From positions 1 through 64,000 of the forward strand of contig ONBG01000013.1 of the NCBI GenBank assembly GCA_900316015.1: a stretch of 64,000 nt of DNA, in the 5' to 3' direction. Source of the stretch: an uncultured Prevotella sp. Its GTDB lineage: Bacteria > Bacteroidota > Bacteroidia > Bacteroidales > Bacteroidaceae. The notes under the pieces were generated by a model, which did not search any database, had not been told where the DNA came from, and worked only from the letters and a program-made list of their open reading frames with translations. The position numbers and the translations under genes were made by a program. Shown here one piece after another: positions 47,123 to 55,040 of this stretch; the first letter of the stretch is position 1, and every line of letters starts with the position of its first letter.

Positions 47123-47153
47123 TTTGATGTTTAAGGAAAAAACGGTATCTTTG
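47123..47153 (+). promoter_or_regulatory. Promoter of the Lrp/AsnC gene
   Basis: TTTG (47123-47126), 19 nt, then TATCTTTG (47146-47153): a full Bacteroidota consensus. Transcription starts near 47160, 50 nt before the ATG. The 22-bp array ends 61 bp upstream. Confidence 0.75.
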
Positions 47154-47209
47154 CAACAAGATAGGAAATCGCAGTATGATTTCCCACGATCATCCATCCA
47201 TCACGAACG

Positions 47210-47680
47210 ATGAATACAGAGTTATTAGACGATACCGACAAGTTGATGTTGCGAATCCTGCAAAAGGACGCTCATCTTACCGTCAAGGAGTTAGCTGCCC
47301 GGGTACACCTCTCCCCTTCCCCCACCTTTGAGCGGCAGAAGCGGTTGGAACGATTGGGATACATTAAGAGATACATGGCTGTCGTTGACCCGAAGAAGGT
47401 AGGCAATGGCATCCTGGTCTTGTGTAATATCCGACTGAAACAGCACACCCAGTCACTCATCCAGCAGTTTATGGATGCTGTCCAACATATTGATGAGATC
47501 ACGGAGTGCTACAATACGAGTGGAGACTTTGACTTTCTCATCAAGGTTTACACCAAGGACATGAAAGCCTATCAGCAGTTCATGCTCAATACTTTGGGAA
47601 CCATCCCATGCGTGGGTAGCCTGAACAGCATCTTCGTCATCGACCAGACCAAGAGCACTCATGGCGTTCCTGTTCCTTAA
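47210..47680 (+). CDS. Lrp/AsnC-family transcriptional regulator
   Basis: The 156-residue protein has an N-terminal winged helix-turn-helix (DDTDKLMLRILQKDAHLTVKELAARVHLS, then RLERLGYIKRYMAVVD, residues about 4-65) and a C-terminal RAM effector domain (residues about 70-145, with ECYNTSGDFDFLIKVYTKDMKAYQQF). Members sense amino acids and often bind phased DNA arrays as octamers. The 22-bp array upstream is a natural candidate for its own operator. Confidence 0.92.
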   Translation: MNTELLDDTDKLMLRILQKDAHLTVKELAARVHLSPSPTFERQKRLERLGYIKRYMAVVDPKKVGNGILVLCNIRLKQHTQSLIQQFMDAVQHIDEITECYNTSGDFDFLIKVYTKDMKAYQQFMLNTLGTIPCVGSLNSIFVIDQTKSTHGVPVP

Positions 47681-47714
47681 TCATGAAAATAAAAGAAGAG
47701 ATAGTATCCTTCCG

Positions 47715-47789
47715 TAGGGACGATCGGGTTCGAACCGATGACCTCTGCAATGTGACTGCAGCGCTCTAAACCAGCTGAGCTACGCCCCT
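47715..47789 (-). tRNA. tRNA-Val (anticodon CAC)
   Basis: On the minus strand AGGGGCG pairs with CGTCCCT as the acceptor. The D arm GCTC/GAGC, the anticodon stem CTGCA/TGCAG with loop GTCACAT (anticodon CAC), and the T arm ATCGG-TTCGAAC-CCGAT are all intact. It reads GTG codons. The CCA end is not encoded. Confidence 0.93.
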
Positions 47790-47852
47790 AAGGTCATTAT
47801 CGAGTGCAAAAGTAATGATTTTATCCGAATCCAACAAGTTTCCAACTGTTTT

Positions 47853-48341
47853 TTATAAGATTTTCATGGCAATTGCCGCACATGCCTCTGCATCCGCCAG
47901 TGCATGGTGGTGGCTCTTGAGGTCATATCCGCAGCGCTTCGCGATAATGTCAAGATTGTGACGACCTTCCGGCCAAACCTTCCTGGAACGGACTAATGTA
48001 CAGTAGAAGAGGTAATCCGGATAATCCATCTGATACATACGGAAAACTGCTTTCAGGCAAGTCTCGTCAAAAGCCTTGTTGTGCGCCACCAAGGGTAGTC
48101 CTTCTATCATCGGCTCTATCTTCTTCCAGACTTCGGGAAAGACGGGTGCATATTCCGTGTCAGCTTGCGATAATCCGTTGACGCGTGAACATTCTATTCT
48201 ATAATAATCCGGCTCAGGATGGATCAGGGAATAAAAAGAATCCACCATTTCCCCATTCCTGACAACAACGATACCGACAGCACACACGCTGGTTCGCTCA
48301 AAGTTGGCGGTCTCAAAATCGATAGCTGCAAAATCCTTCAT
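47853..48341 (-). CDS. DEDDh-type 3'-5' exonuclease (DnaQ-like)
   Basis: The 162-residue protein consists of one exonuclease domain with Exo I DFET (Asp8, Glu10), Exo II HNKAFD and Exo III HHALADAEA. It lacks extra domains, so it is a stand-alone proofreading-like exonuclease rather than a fused polymerase subunit. It lies directly downstream of the rep gene on the same strand (96 bp gap) and may be cotranscribed with it. A role in replication of this replicon is only an inference. Confidence 0.88.
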   Translation of the reverse strand: MKDFAAIDFETANFERTSVCAVGIVVVRNGEMVDSFYSLIHPEPDYYRIECSRVNGLSQADTEYAPVFPEVWKKIEPMIEGLPLVAHNKAFDETCLKAVFRMYQMDYPDYLFYCTLVRSRKVWPEGRHNLDIIAKRCGYDLKSHHHALADAEACAAIAMKIL

Positions 48342-48437
48342 GTTCTATTCTTTTTTAATAAGGTATACGCAATCATAAAAGAGTTAGGTTTACCTATGTT
48401 CAATCAGGATCACCACTCTTCAGAAAGGTCCCCTCCC

Positions 48438-49673
48438 CTATCCCTCTTCTACCGGTTTGTCCGTGACAATCGTCTTGCGTGATGCTTCCCGGAAGAAATT
48501 ATCAAGTGACTTATAGATATAAGAAGGCTTATTCTTGATCTTGTCACCTTCCTTTTTCAGGTATTCTTCCAGTGACAAAATCTTCTGCATGGCACTGGAA
48601 TAATTGTTGTGACTGACATGTTCAGCAAGCCCTGCAGCCTTGTCTTTGGGCAAGTGGAAATGCTGGATCAGCAATTCACAGAAGTAATCTTTTTGTCCTG
48701 TCTCCCGGTATTCATCATCTGCAGCCTTAAGCTTCGGGCTCTTGTAAATTCTGAAATGGATATAGTCCGGCTCTCCTGTCTTACGCCTTCCATTATAAAC
48801 CTTATCATATTCAAAGTAGCAATTGCAGTAACCCAGCTCAGCCATGTCCCTCAATTCATCATGGGCAGGGTCGAGGACACGTTGCACAACATGCCGGAAC
48901 GACTTATACTTGTCCTCAATCGCAAGGATCCTGCGAAAGAATTCCGTGGAGAAAGTCATCTCCCCTTTCTTCAACCATGCCGAGATCAGGAAATAAATGC
49001 GCTGGGTATATTTGTTCCTGGTATTGTAAACCACATCCTTTCCCAAGAAATGGTACCCTAATTCAACAGAGATGAACGCACGCGCGATATCCTCATCCAT
49101 GTGGATATTTACATACGGAGTGCGCTCCCCTTCTGGGATGAAGACATCACAGAGGTTTGTCACCTTCTTGTATTTTCGCCCTTCAGGCGACTTATAGGGG
49201 ATTTCCACAGGCAAAGTAGCAAGTGCGGCAAGTGCGCTTCTTAGTTCAGGATAGTGGTTTTTGGACACAGAGAAGTTCTTGAACTCTAAATTAAAGGACA
49301 CCCCATGGTCGTTCTTGATGTCTCCCTCCTGGATGCTCCCCAGTTGAGTGATATCCGGAAGGTTCTTAGTAATCAAGGTATGGAGGACGGATTGCAGTTT
49401 CTCTAACATCAGCGTTACCACCTTGTTCTGCATGGCACTATAATCATGGCTCATCATCGTGTATGCCATCGGTGCGATGATGAAGTCCTGCTCATTAACC
49501 ATCGGGATAGCCTTGGTAATGAGTTCCTTCTCCATCTTCGAAAGTTTCTTGACCGGCTTGCGCGCCTTAGATGACTTTCTGACGGCTTTCTTGGCTTTTT
49601 CCTTCTTTGCCTTGGGAAGGTCTCCCTGAAGGGTTAGTTCCAATTCTTCTTGTGTTTTTTTGGATGCCATCAC
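48438..49673 (-). CDS. Replication initiator protein, Rep_3 (RepB/RepE-like) family
   Basis: The 411-residue protein starts with a lysine-rich segment (residues about 20-45). Two winged-helix domains follow. The first (about 50-190) includes the AMQNKVVTLMLEKLQ helix. The second has the family signature YTQRIYFLISAWLKKGEMTFSTEFFRRILAIEDKYKSFRHVVQRVLDPAHDEL (about 215-270), given here as one region for reference to its position. Rep_3 proteins bind iterons and open plasmid origins. The iterons 49759-51148 start immediately upstream of its promoter, which suggests autoregulation. An initiator of this type is normally found on plasmids or chromids, not on main DnaA-driven chromosomes. Confidence 0.9.
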   Translation of the reverse strand: MMASKKTQEELELTLQGDLPKAKKEKAKKAVRKSSKARKPVKKLSKMEKELITKAIPMVNEQDFIIAPMAYTMMSHDYSAMQNKVVTLMLEKLQSVLHTLITKNLPDITQLGSIQEGDIKNDHGVSFNLEFKNFSVSKNHYPELRSALAALATLPVEIPYKSPEGRKYKKVTNLCDVFIPEGERTPYVNIHMDEDIARAFISVELGYHFLGKDVVYNTRNKYTQRIYFLISAWLKKGEMTFSTEFFRRILAIEDKYKSFRHVVQRVLDPAHDELRDMAELGYCNCYFEYDKVYNGRRKTGEPDYIHFRIYKSPKLKAADDEYRETGQKDYFCELLIQHFHLPKDKAAGLAEHVSHNNYSSAMQKILSLEEYLKKEGDKIKNKPSYIYKSLDNFFREASRKTIVTDKPVEEG

Positions 49674-49696
49674 ATCATTTTTATATGTTTAGCTTA

Positions 49697-49727
49697 CAAA
49701 TGTACTCGAAAATGTTGACAACACAAA
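49697..49727 (-). promoter_or_regulatory. Promoter of the rep gene
   Basis: On the minus strand, TTTG (49727-49724), 19 nt, then TACATTTG (49704-49697), a perfect match. The nearest iteron begins 32 bp upstream of the -33 element, suiting repression by Rep. Confidence 0.75.
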
Positions 49728-49758
49728 ATATTTCCAGACGTTTTTTTGCGCGCGTAGG

Positions 49759-51148
49759 TTCCCAAAATGATACACTTTTCACGTCACTAAGGGTTATCTG
49801 ACGGCACTATTTTGTTACACTTATCCCACAGAAGGTTACCTTTTCGGCTTTAACTTCCACGAAAACAGAGAATCCATCACTATTGTTCCCAAACTGATAC
49901 ACTTTCAGTGCATTCCTTCCAGGCAAGAAAGGAGGTATATGAAAGTACGTCCAGTAGATCCGTTCCCAAATTGATACACTTATTCTGGAACCATTGATTA
50001 TCAGAATGTTAATCCTTTCATACCGAATGTCATTACCGATCATTCTTCCTTTTAATACAAGCCAGCACATGATATAATATTCTCTCAAGGACAAATCGAG
50101 GTATCATGGCTTAAAATGCTGATTAACAGCGTATTCAATAGATACCTATTTCTATTTGATTCCTGTAAATCGTGCCTTTCATTCATCAAATTTGTTCCCA
50201 AATTGTTACGCTTATTTCCCAAACCCCTTTATTTAAACGCCTTCCATGGCATTGTTTTGTTACACTTCCAGCATTTTATTCCATGGAAGGAAAGATTGGA
50301 GTTGCCGGTCATGACATATCCTTCCCAAATTGATACGCTCATCTCATAAAGCTCTGTTTATTAGATATTTATGATGTATACATACGCAAAGTCAGTTCAA
50401 GAAGTAACAACTTGGGAAGCCATGTTACCCGATCCTCACGGCATTATTTTGTTACACTTTCTTTTAAAGTACTGATATTCAAGTATTTACAACGGCACGA
50501 TTTTGTTACACTTCATACCTTTTCCTATTCAATAGAGCCTCTTTTTGGCACAAAATTTACAATAAATTATTGCCTGTTCCCAATCTGTTACACTTCAAAT
50601 AGAGACTAAGTTCCCAAATTGTTACGCTTTATGAGCAAAAAAAATAGCAATCAGCGTGTAGCTCCCCTACCCTGTCACAAAGAACGTACAAACCGCAATC
50701 AGAAACTGAAGACCAGCTCGTATAATGGGGAAACTACCCTATTCTGTGCTCATCAACCAGTACTATTCTGGCATTTGATCACGAAATTTCAAATTGTTCC
50801 CAAATTGTTACGCATCTGAGCTGTCCCATCGAACCTTTAATTCCCAAATTGATACGGTTACTCAGTTTATTCCTGAAAATCATTTGATTATAGGAATGTA
50901 ATTTACCATCAGGTATGAAAGGATGACTGTGACCAACAATAAAATTGAATGCATTGAATCCTTAATTTGTAAATATTCATCAACTTTTTATATTTATATC
51001 AGCATTAGATTCCCAAATTGTTACGGATTTCTCCAATAAGTTCCCAAATTGATACGCTGGATTTCCTTAAACGATACGCTTCCCTACCCGATTTGTTACG
51101 AGTATGTTCCTCAATTGATACGAATCAGTTCCTATTTTGTTACGGTTT
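49759..51148 (+). repeat. Iteron-like repeats, 19 copies, two sequence classes
   Basis: Class A resembles TTCCCAAATTGATACGCTTA. Copies of 20 bp start at 49759, 49886, 49963, 50195, 50322, 50577, 50611, 50797, 50841, 51010, 51041, 51063, 51085, 51107 and 51129 (the later ones are less exact). Class B resembles GGCATTATTTTGTTACACTT and starts at 49803, 50248, 50440 and 50494. Both share the core TTGwTACrCTT, and all point the same way. Spacing is loose in the first 1.2 kb and exactly 22 bp at the end. Confidence 0.9.
51041..51148 (+). repeat. Core array of five iterons at exact 22-bp spacing
   Basis: Copies start at 51041, 51063, 51085, 51107 and 51129. The 22-bp period (two helical turns) is the classic iteron spacing and puts bound initiators on one face of the DNA. 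The array lies at the edge of the AT-rich segment, as expected for the opening site. Confidence 0.85.
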
Positions 51149-51155
51149 TACTTTG

Positions 51156-51211
51156 TAATGATCTCATTATCAAGTTGTTATTTATTCCGATAAATCATAT
51201 AATGATCTCAT
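51156..51211 (+). repeat. Direct repeat TAATGATCTCAT, two copies 44 bp apart
   Basis: Exact 12-mers at 51156-51167 and 51200-51211, with a partial third (TAATGAT at 51226). The 44-bp distance is twice the iteron period, and the pair directly follows the last iteron. They may be strand-opening or accessory protein sites. Confidence 0.55.
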
Positions 51212-51380
51212 AATTGATAAACCTATAATGATAAACTAATCCTGATTACATTTTTATATTTAATCCTTTTCTATGATTCATTTGCACTTGATGATTTCTG
51301 TTGACTACTTCTCCACGACATATATGATCGCTCTTGTCGCTCCTTTCTAAATTCTTACGGCAAAAATAGCTTATTGGTTT

Positions 51381-51409
51381 AATAGATAACCGGTTTTATA
51401 GTTAACTAT
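51381..51409. promoter_or_regulatory. Palindromic site upstream of parA (candidate centromere/operator)
   Basis: AATAGATAACCGGT (51381-51394) is followed by the perfect 12-bp palindrome ATAGTTAACTAT (51398-51409). The first half recurs as AATAGTTAACCGGT at 51598-51611 (13 of 14 identical), and TAGTTAACTA recurs at 52631-52640 on the other side of parA. Confidence 0.5.
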
Positions 51410-51539
51410 TGAAATATACAACTGTTACTATGTCTTATTATCATATAGACTTCCTTCCACTTTTTTTCAAGAAACCTTTCGGGCACCGTCTTCAATTATC
51501 CCCGTGCTATCGAGTAAACTGATTGACTGTTTCACTACT

Positions 51540-51780
51540 TTATCATGAATATATATCGCTGTATGTCTATAAATATATCGCACTGTATTTCTATATTAAT
51601 AGTTAACCGGTAATATGGGAGTATAGTATTATATATAATAAATTACCTAATTATCTATACATTTATTTATCTATTATAATATCATAATATTTATATGTTT
51701 GTCTATTTCTATATGCAATTGATTATCTATATTTATATTAAAATAGTATAATAGATAATTGATTATTTGGTCATCTCGGT
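51540..51780. other. AT-rich segment (candidate DNA unwinding element)
   Basis: Long runs of A and T with very few G or C, especially 51620-51760. It sits between the iterons and parA. It also contains the site at 51598-51611 and an inverted repeat at 51722-51759. Confidence 0.6.
51722..51759. promoter_or_regulatory. Inverted repeat just upstream of the parA promoter
   Basis: ATTATCTAT (51722-51730) and its exact reverse complement (51751-51759) flank 20 nt and end 7 bp before the -33 element. This is a possible site for autorepression by the Par proteins. Confidence 0.45.
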
Positions 51781-51797
51781 TGGAAGTCTTATATTTG
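51766..51797 (+). promoter_or_regulatory. Promoter of parA
   Basis: TTTG (51766-51769), 20 nt, then TATATTTG (51790-51797): a full Bacteroidota consensus. Transcription starts near 51804, 44 nt before the ATG. Confidence 0.75.
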
Positions 51798-51847
51798 CAG
51801 CAAAGAAATGCACATGGATGAATGCTGCATCGAAAAATTAATATAGG

Positions 51848-52522
51848 ATGAAAAATATAAGAATTCTCTTTGCAAATCAGAAGGGTGGGGTAGGGAAGAC
51901 CCGTCTTTGCATGATGTTTGCTAATTATTTAGCAAGCATCAATAAAAAAGTACTTGTCATTGACTCTGATTTGCAGAAGTCCATTTGGATGCAGCGTCAG
52001 TCTGACGAAAAGACTTTCCCGGATGAAGAAGCACCCTATAATGTTCAGTTGTATGGAATCGAATCGCCACAAGCGGTACAAGAGATGATGGAAAGTGCCA
52101 AGCAGGTTCCTGGTGTTGTTTTGTTTGATACTCCTGGAAACCTGACAGAGGATGGTCTGATTCCTCTATTTGTGAATGCTGAAGCTATCATATGCCCCTA
52201 TCAGTATGATAATATGACCTTAGACTCCACAGGTACCTTCCTTTCTGTCATTTCTCGATTGCGGGAGAAATATCATCAGATGGATGCCAAAATGTTCCTT
52301 GTCCCTAATAGGGTCGATTCCAGGGTGGGGCGGCGTAATGAGCAAAAATTGTGGGCCCAAGCCGATATGATCTTTTCCAAGTTTGGCATGGTTACCCCAC
52401 GTGTCCTTTCCCGTGCGAATATTCAGCGTTCCGACACTTACCATTTCAGTGCCGAGGACTATCGGTCGACACAGGATTGCTTTGAGTTCCTAATGAAAGA
52501 GTTGATCAATAAGCGAAAATAG
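51848..52522 (+). CDS. parA: ParA-family partition ATPase
   Basis: The 224-residue protein has the deviant Walker A motif KGGVGKT (residues 12-18, in ILFANQKGGVGKTRL) with its signature lysine, a Walker A' VIDSDLQKS and a switch-type VLFDTPGN. It lacks the N-terminal DNA-binding domain of long plasmid ParA (type Ia), so it resembles type Ib ParA. These use a small ribbon-helix-helix partner, as encoded 168 bp downstream. It would segregate the replicon whose origin lies upstream. Confidence 0.92.
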   Translation: MKNIRILFANQKGGVGKTRLCMMFANYLASINKKVLVIDSDLQKSIWMQRQSDEKTFPDEEAPYNVQLYGIESPQAVQEMMESAKQVPGVVLFDTPGNLTEDGLIPLFVNAEAIICPYQYDNMTLDSTGTFLSVISRLREKYHQMDAKMFLVPNRVDSRVGRRNEQKLWAQADMIFSKFGMVTPRVLSRANIQRSDTYHFSAEDYRSTQDCFEFLMKELINKRK

Positions 52523-52630
52523 GGTAGGGGGAGAGGGATGAATAAGTGACATGAAAATCCATCTTCCAAATTTAATGGTTATCCTAATGACAGTTGAATA
52601 GGTTGATAATTATATGTATGATTAGTTATA

Positions 52631-52640
52631 TAGTTAACTA
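52631..52640. promoter_or_regulatory. TAGTTAACTA palindrome between parA and its partner gene
   Basis: A perfect 10-bp palindrome 50 bp before the partner gene start. It matches the core of the palindrome at 51398-51409. The 168-bp gap shows no -7 box, so the partner gene is probably cotranscribed with parA. Confidence 0.45.
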
Positions 52641-52690
52641 ATATTGGCAAATTATTGATTTACAAATAGATATAAGAACAATATAAGAAT

Positions 52691-53119
52691 ATGGCAACAA
52701 AGAAAAATAATAACTTGTCCCTTCCAGGAAGTTTAGGTAGTTTAGCTTCGATGGTCAATGAAACACAGGATGTCAAGGAGCCTGTCACGGCATCAGAGAA
52801 AAAAGAGACAGTGTCACAAGGTCATCGTGGCCGTTCGAGGAAGGAGGATAAGGAAGTAAAGGCACCAGTAAATGCAGACACCATGCCACAATGGGAACGC
52901 GTATTGGAATTGGCAAGGCAGTATAAAGAGAAACCTGCGGACGAGAAGAAGGCCGTCATCATCATTGACGAAGATATCAAGTTTCTCATTCAGCGTGTTT
53001 GCACAGCCATGGGAGATGCGATGACAACAAAAGCGTTGGTGAGTGCCATACTCCGTGACTGCCTTGAATCCAATAAGGAACAAGTACAGAAAATTCTCTC
53101 CCGTTCGCGTTGGCTGTAG
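52691..53119 (+). CDS. Small DNA-binding partner of ParA, ribbon-helix-helix-like
   Basis: The 142-residue protein has a disordered charged N-terminal half (about residues 20-75: VKEPVTASEKKETVSQGHRGRSRKEDKEVK). A compact C-terminal domain (about 90-135) contains KKAVIIIDEDIKFLIQRVC and MTTKALVSAILRDCLE. A beta strand followed by two helices is the ribbon-helix-helix pattern of type Ib centromere-binding proteins such as ParG, and also of the DUF3408/TraB-like proteins of Bacteroidota mobile elements. Its position after parA points to the ParB role. The specific family is not certain. Confidence 0.7.
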   Translation: MATKKNNNLSLPGSLGSLASMVNETQDVKEPVTASEKKETVSQGHRGRSRKEDKEVKAPVNADTMPQWERVLELARQYKEKPADEKKAVIIIDEDIKFLIQRVCTAMGDAMTTKALVSAILRDCLESNKEQVQKILSRSRWL

Positions 53120-53131
53120 CCCCTTCTCTGG

Positions 53132-54106
53132 TTATCGCACGACCCTCTTGCCGTTTTCGTTTTCAATAGAAACCATCTTTTTGTCCCCTTCCATATTGAA
53201 GGAGACCGTTGATCCCTGTTCTGTTACCCTGAGAGTCGTCCAAGCTCCTTCGATCAAAGGTAAGTTGATATTTCCATGACCAGCAGGAAAAGCTGTAAGG
53301 ACAGGAATATTCAGCTGGCTTGTATAGTCAGTGAGCATCTTCTCTATGCTGCCTAATTGATATTCGTCACCACAACCCGTGAAATCGCCCATAATGATGC
53401 CCTTGATATGAGGGATAATCCCATGGAGATAGAGAAGTTGAAACATTCTGTCGATATGGTGTGCAGACTCTTCTACTTCTTCAATGAACAGAATGATTTC
53501 AGGATACTGAAGAAAATCATATTTCGTAGAAATCAACGGAGAGAAGGTTGCCATGTTACCACCAACAAGGATGCCAGATCCAATCCCTGCCTGGTCATAG
53601 GGTAGGGGAGATAGCTGATATTCAGGTATCTTTCCCATGAAAAGATCGCGTAAAAGCAAGCAGGTAGCTCCTTGTTGGTGATATTTGACAAGTTGGGCTC
53701 CCATCGCCCCATGGATGCTCATGCAGCCAGCTACAACGGATTGGGCATGTAAGGATGTGATATCGCTATATCCTGCCAGCCATTTGGGATGGCGATTATA
53801 GAGGGAGACAGGAATTTGCGCTATCAGCTGAATCGTTCCATATCCGCCTCTTGTGCAGAGAATTCCACGGATTGTATCATCCTCATACGCCCAAAAAAGA
53901 TCTGAAAGTCGCTCCTCTACGGTACCCGCATATTGATGTCGCCATTGTTTCCCAACGTTTTTTCCAATGACAGGTTCAAATCCCCATGATCGGATTGCGC
54001 CTGCAGCTTGGTTTACAATGTCCTTATCGAGGAAATAGGACGGGGCAATCAGAGCTATCCTATCCCCTGGATGAAGGAAAGCCGGTTGAAGATGATTTGT
54101 ATCCAT
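53132..54106 (-). CDS. LD-carboxypeptidase / MccF-like protein (peptidase S66)
   Basis: The 324-residue protein has the S66 N-terminal motif HPGDRIALIAPSYF and ILCTRGGYGTIQL. The catalytic Ser lies in LAGYSDITSLHA, with the Glu region ILFIEEVEE and the His in FPAGHGNINLPL. LdcA enzymes remove the terminal D-Ala from murein tetrapeptides. MccF cleaves microcin C. The start at 54106 is chosen because a -7 box (54141-54134) overlaps the upstream in-frame ATG at 54136. The stop is 12 bp from the end of the convergent ParA partner gene. Confidence 0.88.
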   Translation of the reverse strand: MDTNHLQPAFLHPGDRIALIAPSYFLDKDIVNQAAGAIRSWGFEPVIGKNVGKQWRHQYAGTVEERLSDLFWAYEDDTIRGILCTRGGYGTIQLIAQIPVSLYNRHPKWLAGYSDITSLHAQSVVAGCMSIHGAMGAQLVKYHQQGATCLLLRDLFMGKIPEYQLSPLPYDQAGIGSGILVGGNMATFSPLISTKYDFLQYPEIILFIEEVEESAHHIDRMFQLLYLHGIIPHIKGIIMGDFTGCGDEYQLGSIEKMLTDYTSQLNIPVLTAFPAGHGNINLPLIEGAWTTLRVTEQGSTVSFNMEGDKKMVSIENENGKRVVR

Positions 54107-54133
54107 GCTCGTTTCATACTTTTGATTGATGTG

Positions 54134-54141
54134 CAAAAGTA
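54134..54141 (-). promoter_or_regulatory. -7 box of the S66 peptidase gene
   Basis: Reads TACTTTTG on the minus strand. The transcription start near 54127 lies 20 nt before the ATG at 54106. Confidence 0.55.
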
Positions 54142-54236
54142 CATAATTCTGTGTGAACTGAAGTCTTAAAAAGGAATAAAAGGCATCAAACCAAACAAAA
54201 CAAAGGGGTATAGCTCGGGATGCTTAACTTTTTTTG

Positions 54237-54244
54237 TACTTTTG
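54237..54244 (+). promoter_or_regulatory. -7 box of the TauE/SafE gene
   Basis: TACTTTTG matches TAnnTTTG. The start near 54251 lies 45 nt before the ATG at 54296. Confidence 0.55.
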
Positions 54245-54295
54245 CAAGGGATCATTTTCACAGAAAAAATGTGGCGTAAAGAAACAACATAGAAT

Positions 54296-55027
54296 ATGGA
54301 AATAACGGTAGACATCTTCCTTCTCGCCATCCTTGGCAGTTTTGTCCTGCGTACGGTAGGATTTGGTTTTGGAATTTTCATCATGACCGTATTGCCTTTT
54401 TTAATGCCTTCGTATGGAGAGGCTACAGCTTTGTCTGGATTATTGGCAATGACAACTTCTGTGTTTATAGCCTTTCGGATGCGAAGGTATCTCAATTGGC
54501 ATCACCTCTGGTCCATTCTGTTGACCTTTGTCATCCTTTCCACGATATCCATTTTCTTGCTGAAGCGCATGGATGATGTCCTATTACGCAGGATTTTAGG
54601 TGTGGTCTTGATACTGACCGCCCTTTATTTTGCCTTTTTTAGTGAAAGGATCAAGCTAAAGACCAATCTTCCCACACAAGTAGGTGCCGGTATGATCAGC
54701 GGACTGCTCGGTGGTTTCTTTGGCATGCAAGGTCCTCCTGCCGTACTCTATTTTTTATCCTCTGAGCCAGATAAGGAGCATTATATGGCCATGATCCAAA
54801 CTTACTTATTAATGGGGAATATTATCATGGCAATTGTCCGTGCCCATAATGGATTCATTACTTCAACAGTAGGCTGGGACTATCTCTATGGAGTAGGTGG
54901 GGTTGCAATAGGCTATGGAATAGGATCTCTTGTCTTTCGGCATATTCCACAGCGCGTTTTTAAATATGTCGTTTATGGTTATATTGGGGTGAGTGGAATA
55001 GTTGTTTTGTTCACAGCAGGACTCTGA
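54296..55027 (+). CDS. TauE/SafE-family membrane transporter
   Basis: The 243-residue protein has about eight hydrophobic helices. The family features are a Gly-rich first helix (FVLRTVGFGFGIFIMTVLPFLMP) and the repeat-like GAGMISGLLGGFFGMQGPPAVLYFL at the middle. Members export sulfite, sulfoacetate or other small organosulfur anions. The substrate here is unknown. It is a single-gene unit with its own promoter. Confidence 0.85.
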   Translation: MEITVDIFLLAILGSFVLRTVGFGFGIFIMTVLPFLMPSYGEATALSGLLAMTTSVFIAFRMRRYLNWHHLWSILLTFVILSTISIFLLKRMDDVLLRRILGVVLILTALYFAFFSERIKLKTNLPTQVGAGMISGLLGGFFGMQGPPAVLYFLSSEPDKEHYMAMIQTYLLMGNIIMAIVRAHNGFITSTVGWDYLYGVGGVAIGYGIGSLVFRHIPQRVFKYVVYGYIGVSGIVVLFTAGL

Positions 55028-55040
55028 GGAAAACATGATA

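Larger units (their letters stand above)
49674..51847. other. Candidate replication origin (oriV/oriII)
   Basis: This 2174-bp region has no convincing gene between a Rep_3 initiator and parA, which diverge from it. It holds the rep promoter, 19 iteron-like repeats all in one orientation (49759-51148), direct repeats TAATGATCTCAT, a strongly AT-rich tract (about 51540-51780), palindromes containing GTTAAC or ACCGGT, and the parA promoter. Initiator, iterons, AT-rich region and partition genes in order form a typical iteron origin. No perfect TTATCCACA DnaA box was found by eye. Confidence 0.85.

Noticed and set aside
49821..49830. TTATCCCACA resembling a DnaA box
   Set aside because: One extra base compared with TTATCCACA, and it overlaps the end of an iteron; no cluster of boxes is present.
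49807..50094. Open frames of 60-95 codons within the origin region
   Set aside because: They run through iterons and share repeat-derived residues; no start signals or family features.
49674..51847. CRISPR array in the repeat-rich region
   Set aside because: Repeats are short (about 20 bp), diverged, irregularly or 22-bp spaced with no unique 30-40 bp spacers, and no cas genes are present.
50673..53609. G-rich motif AGGGTAGGGGA near the rep/par region (50673-50683 minus, 52521 in part, 53599-53609)
   Set aside because: Looks enriched, but similar strings occur elsewhere (for example near 28330), one copy is inside a coding sequence, and orientation is not consistent.
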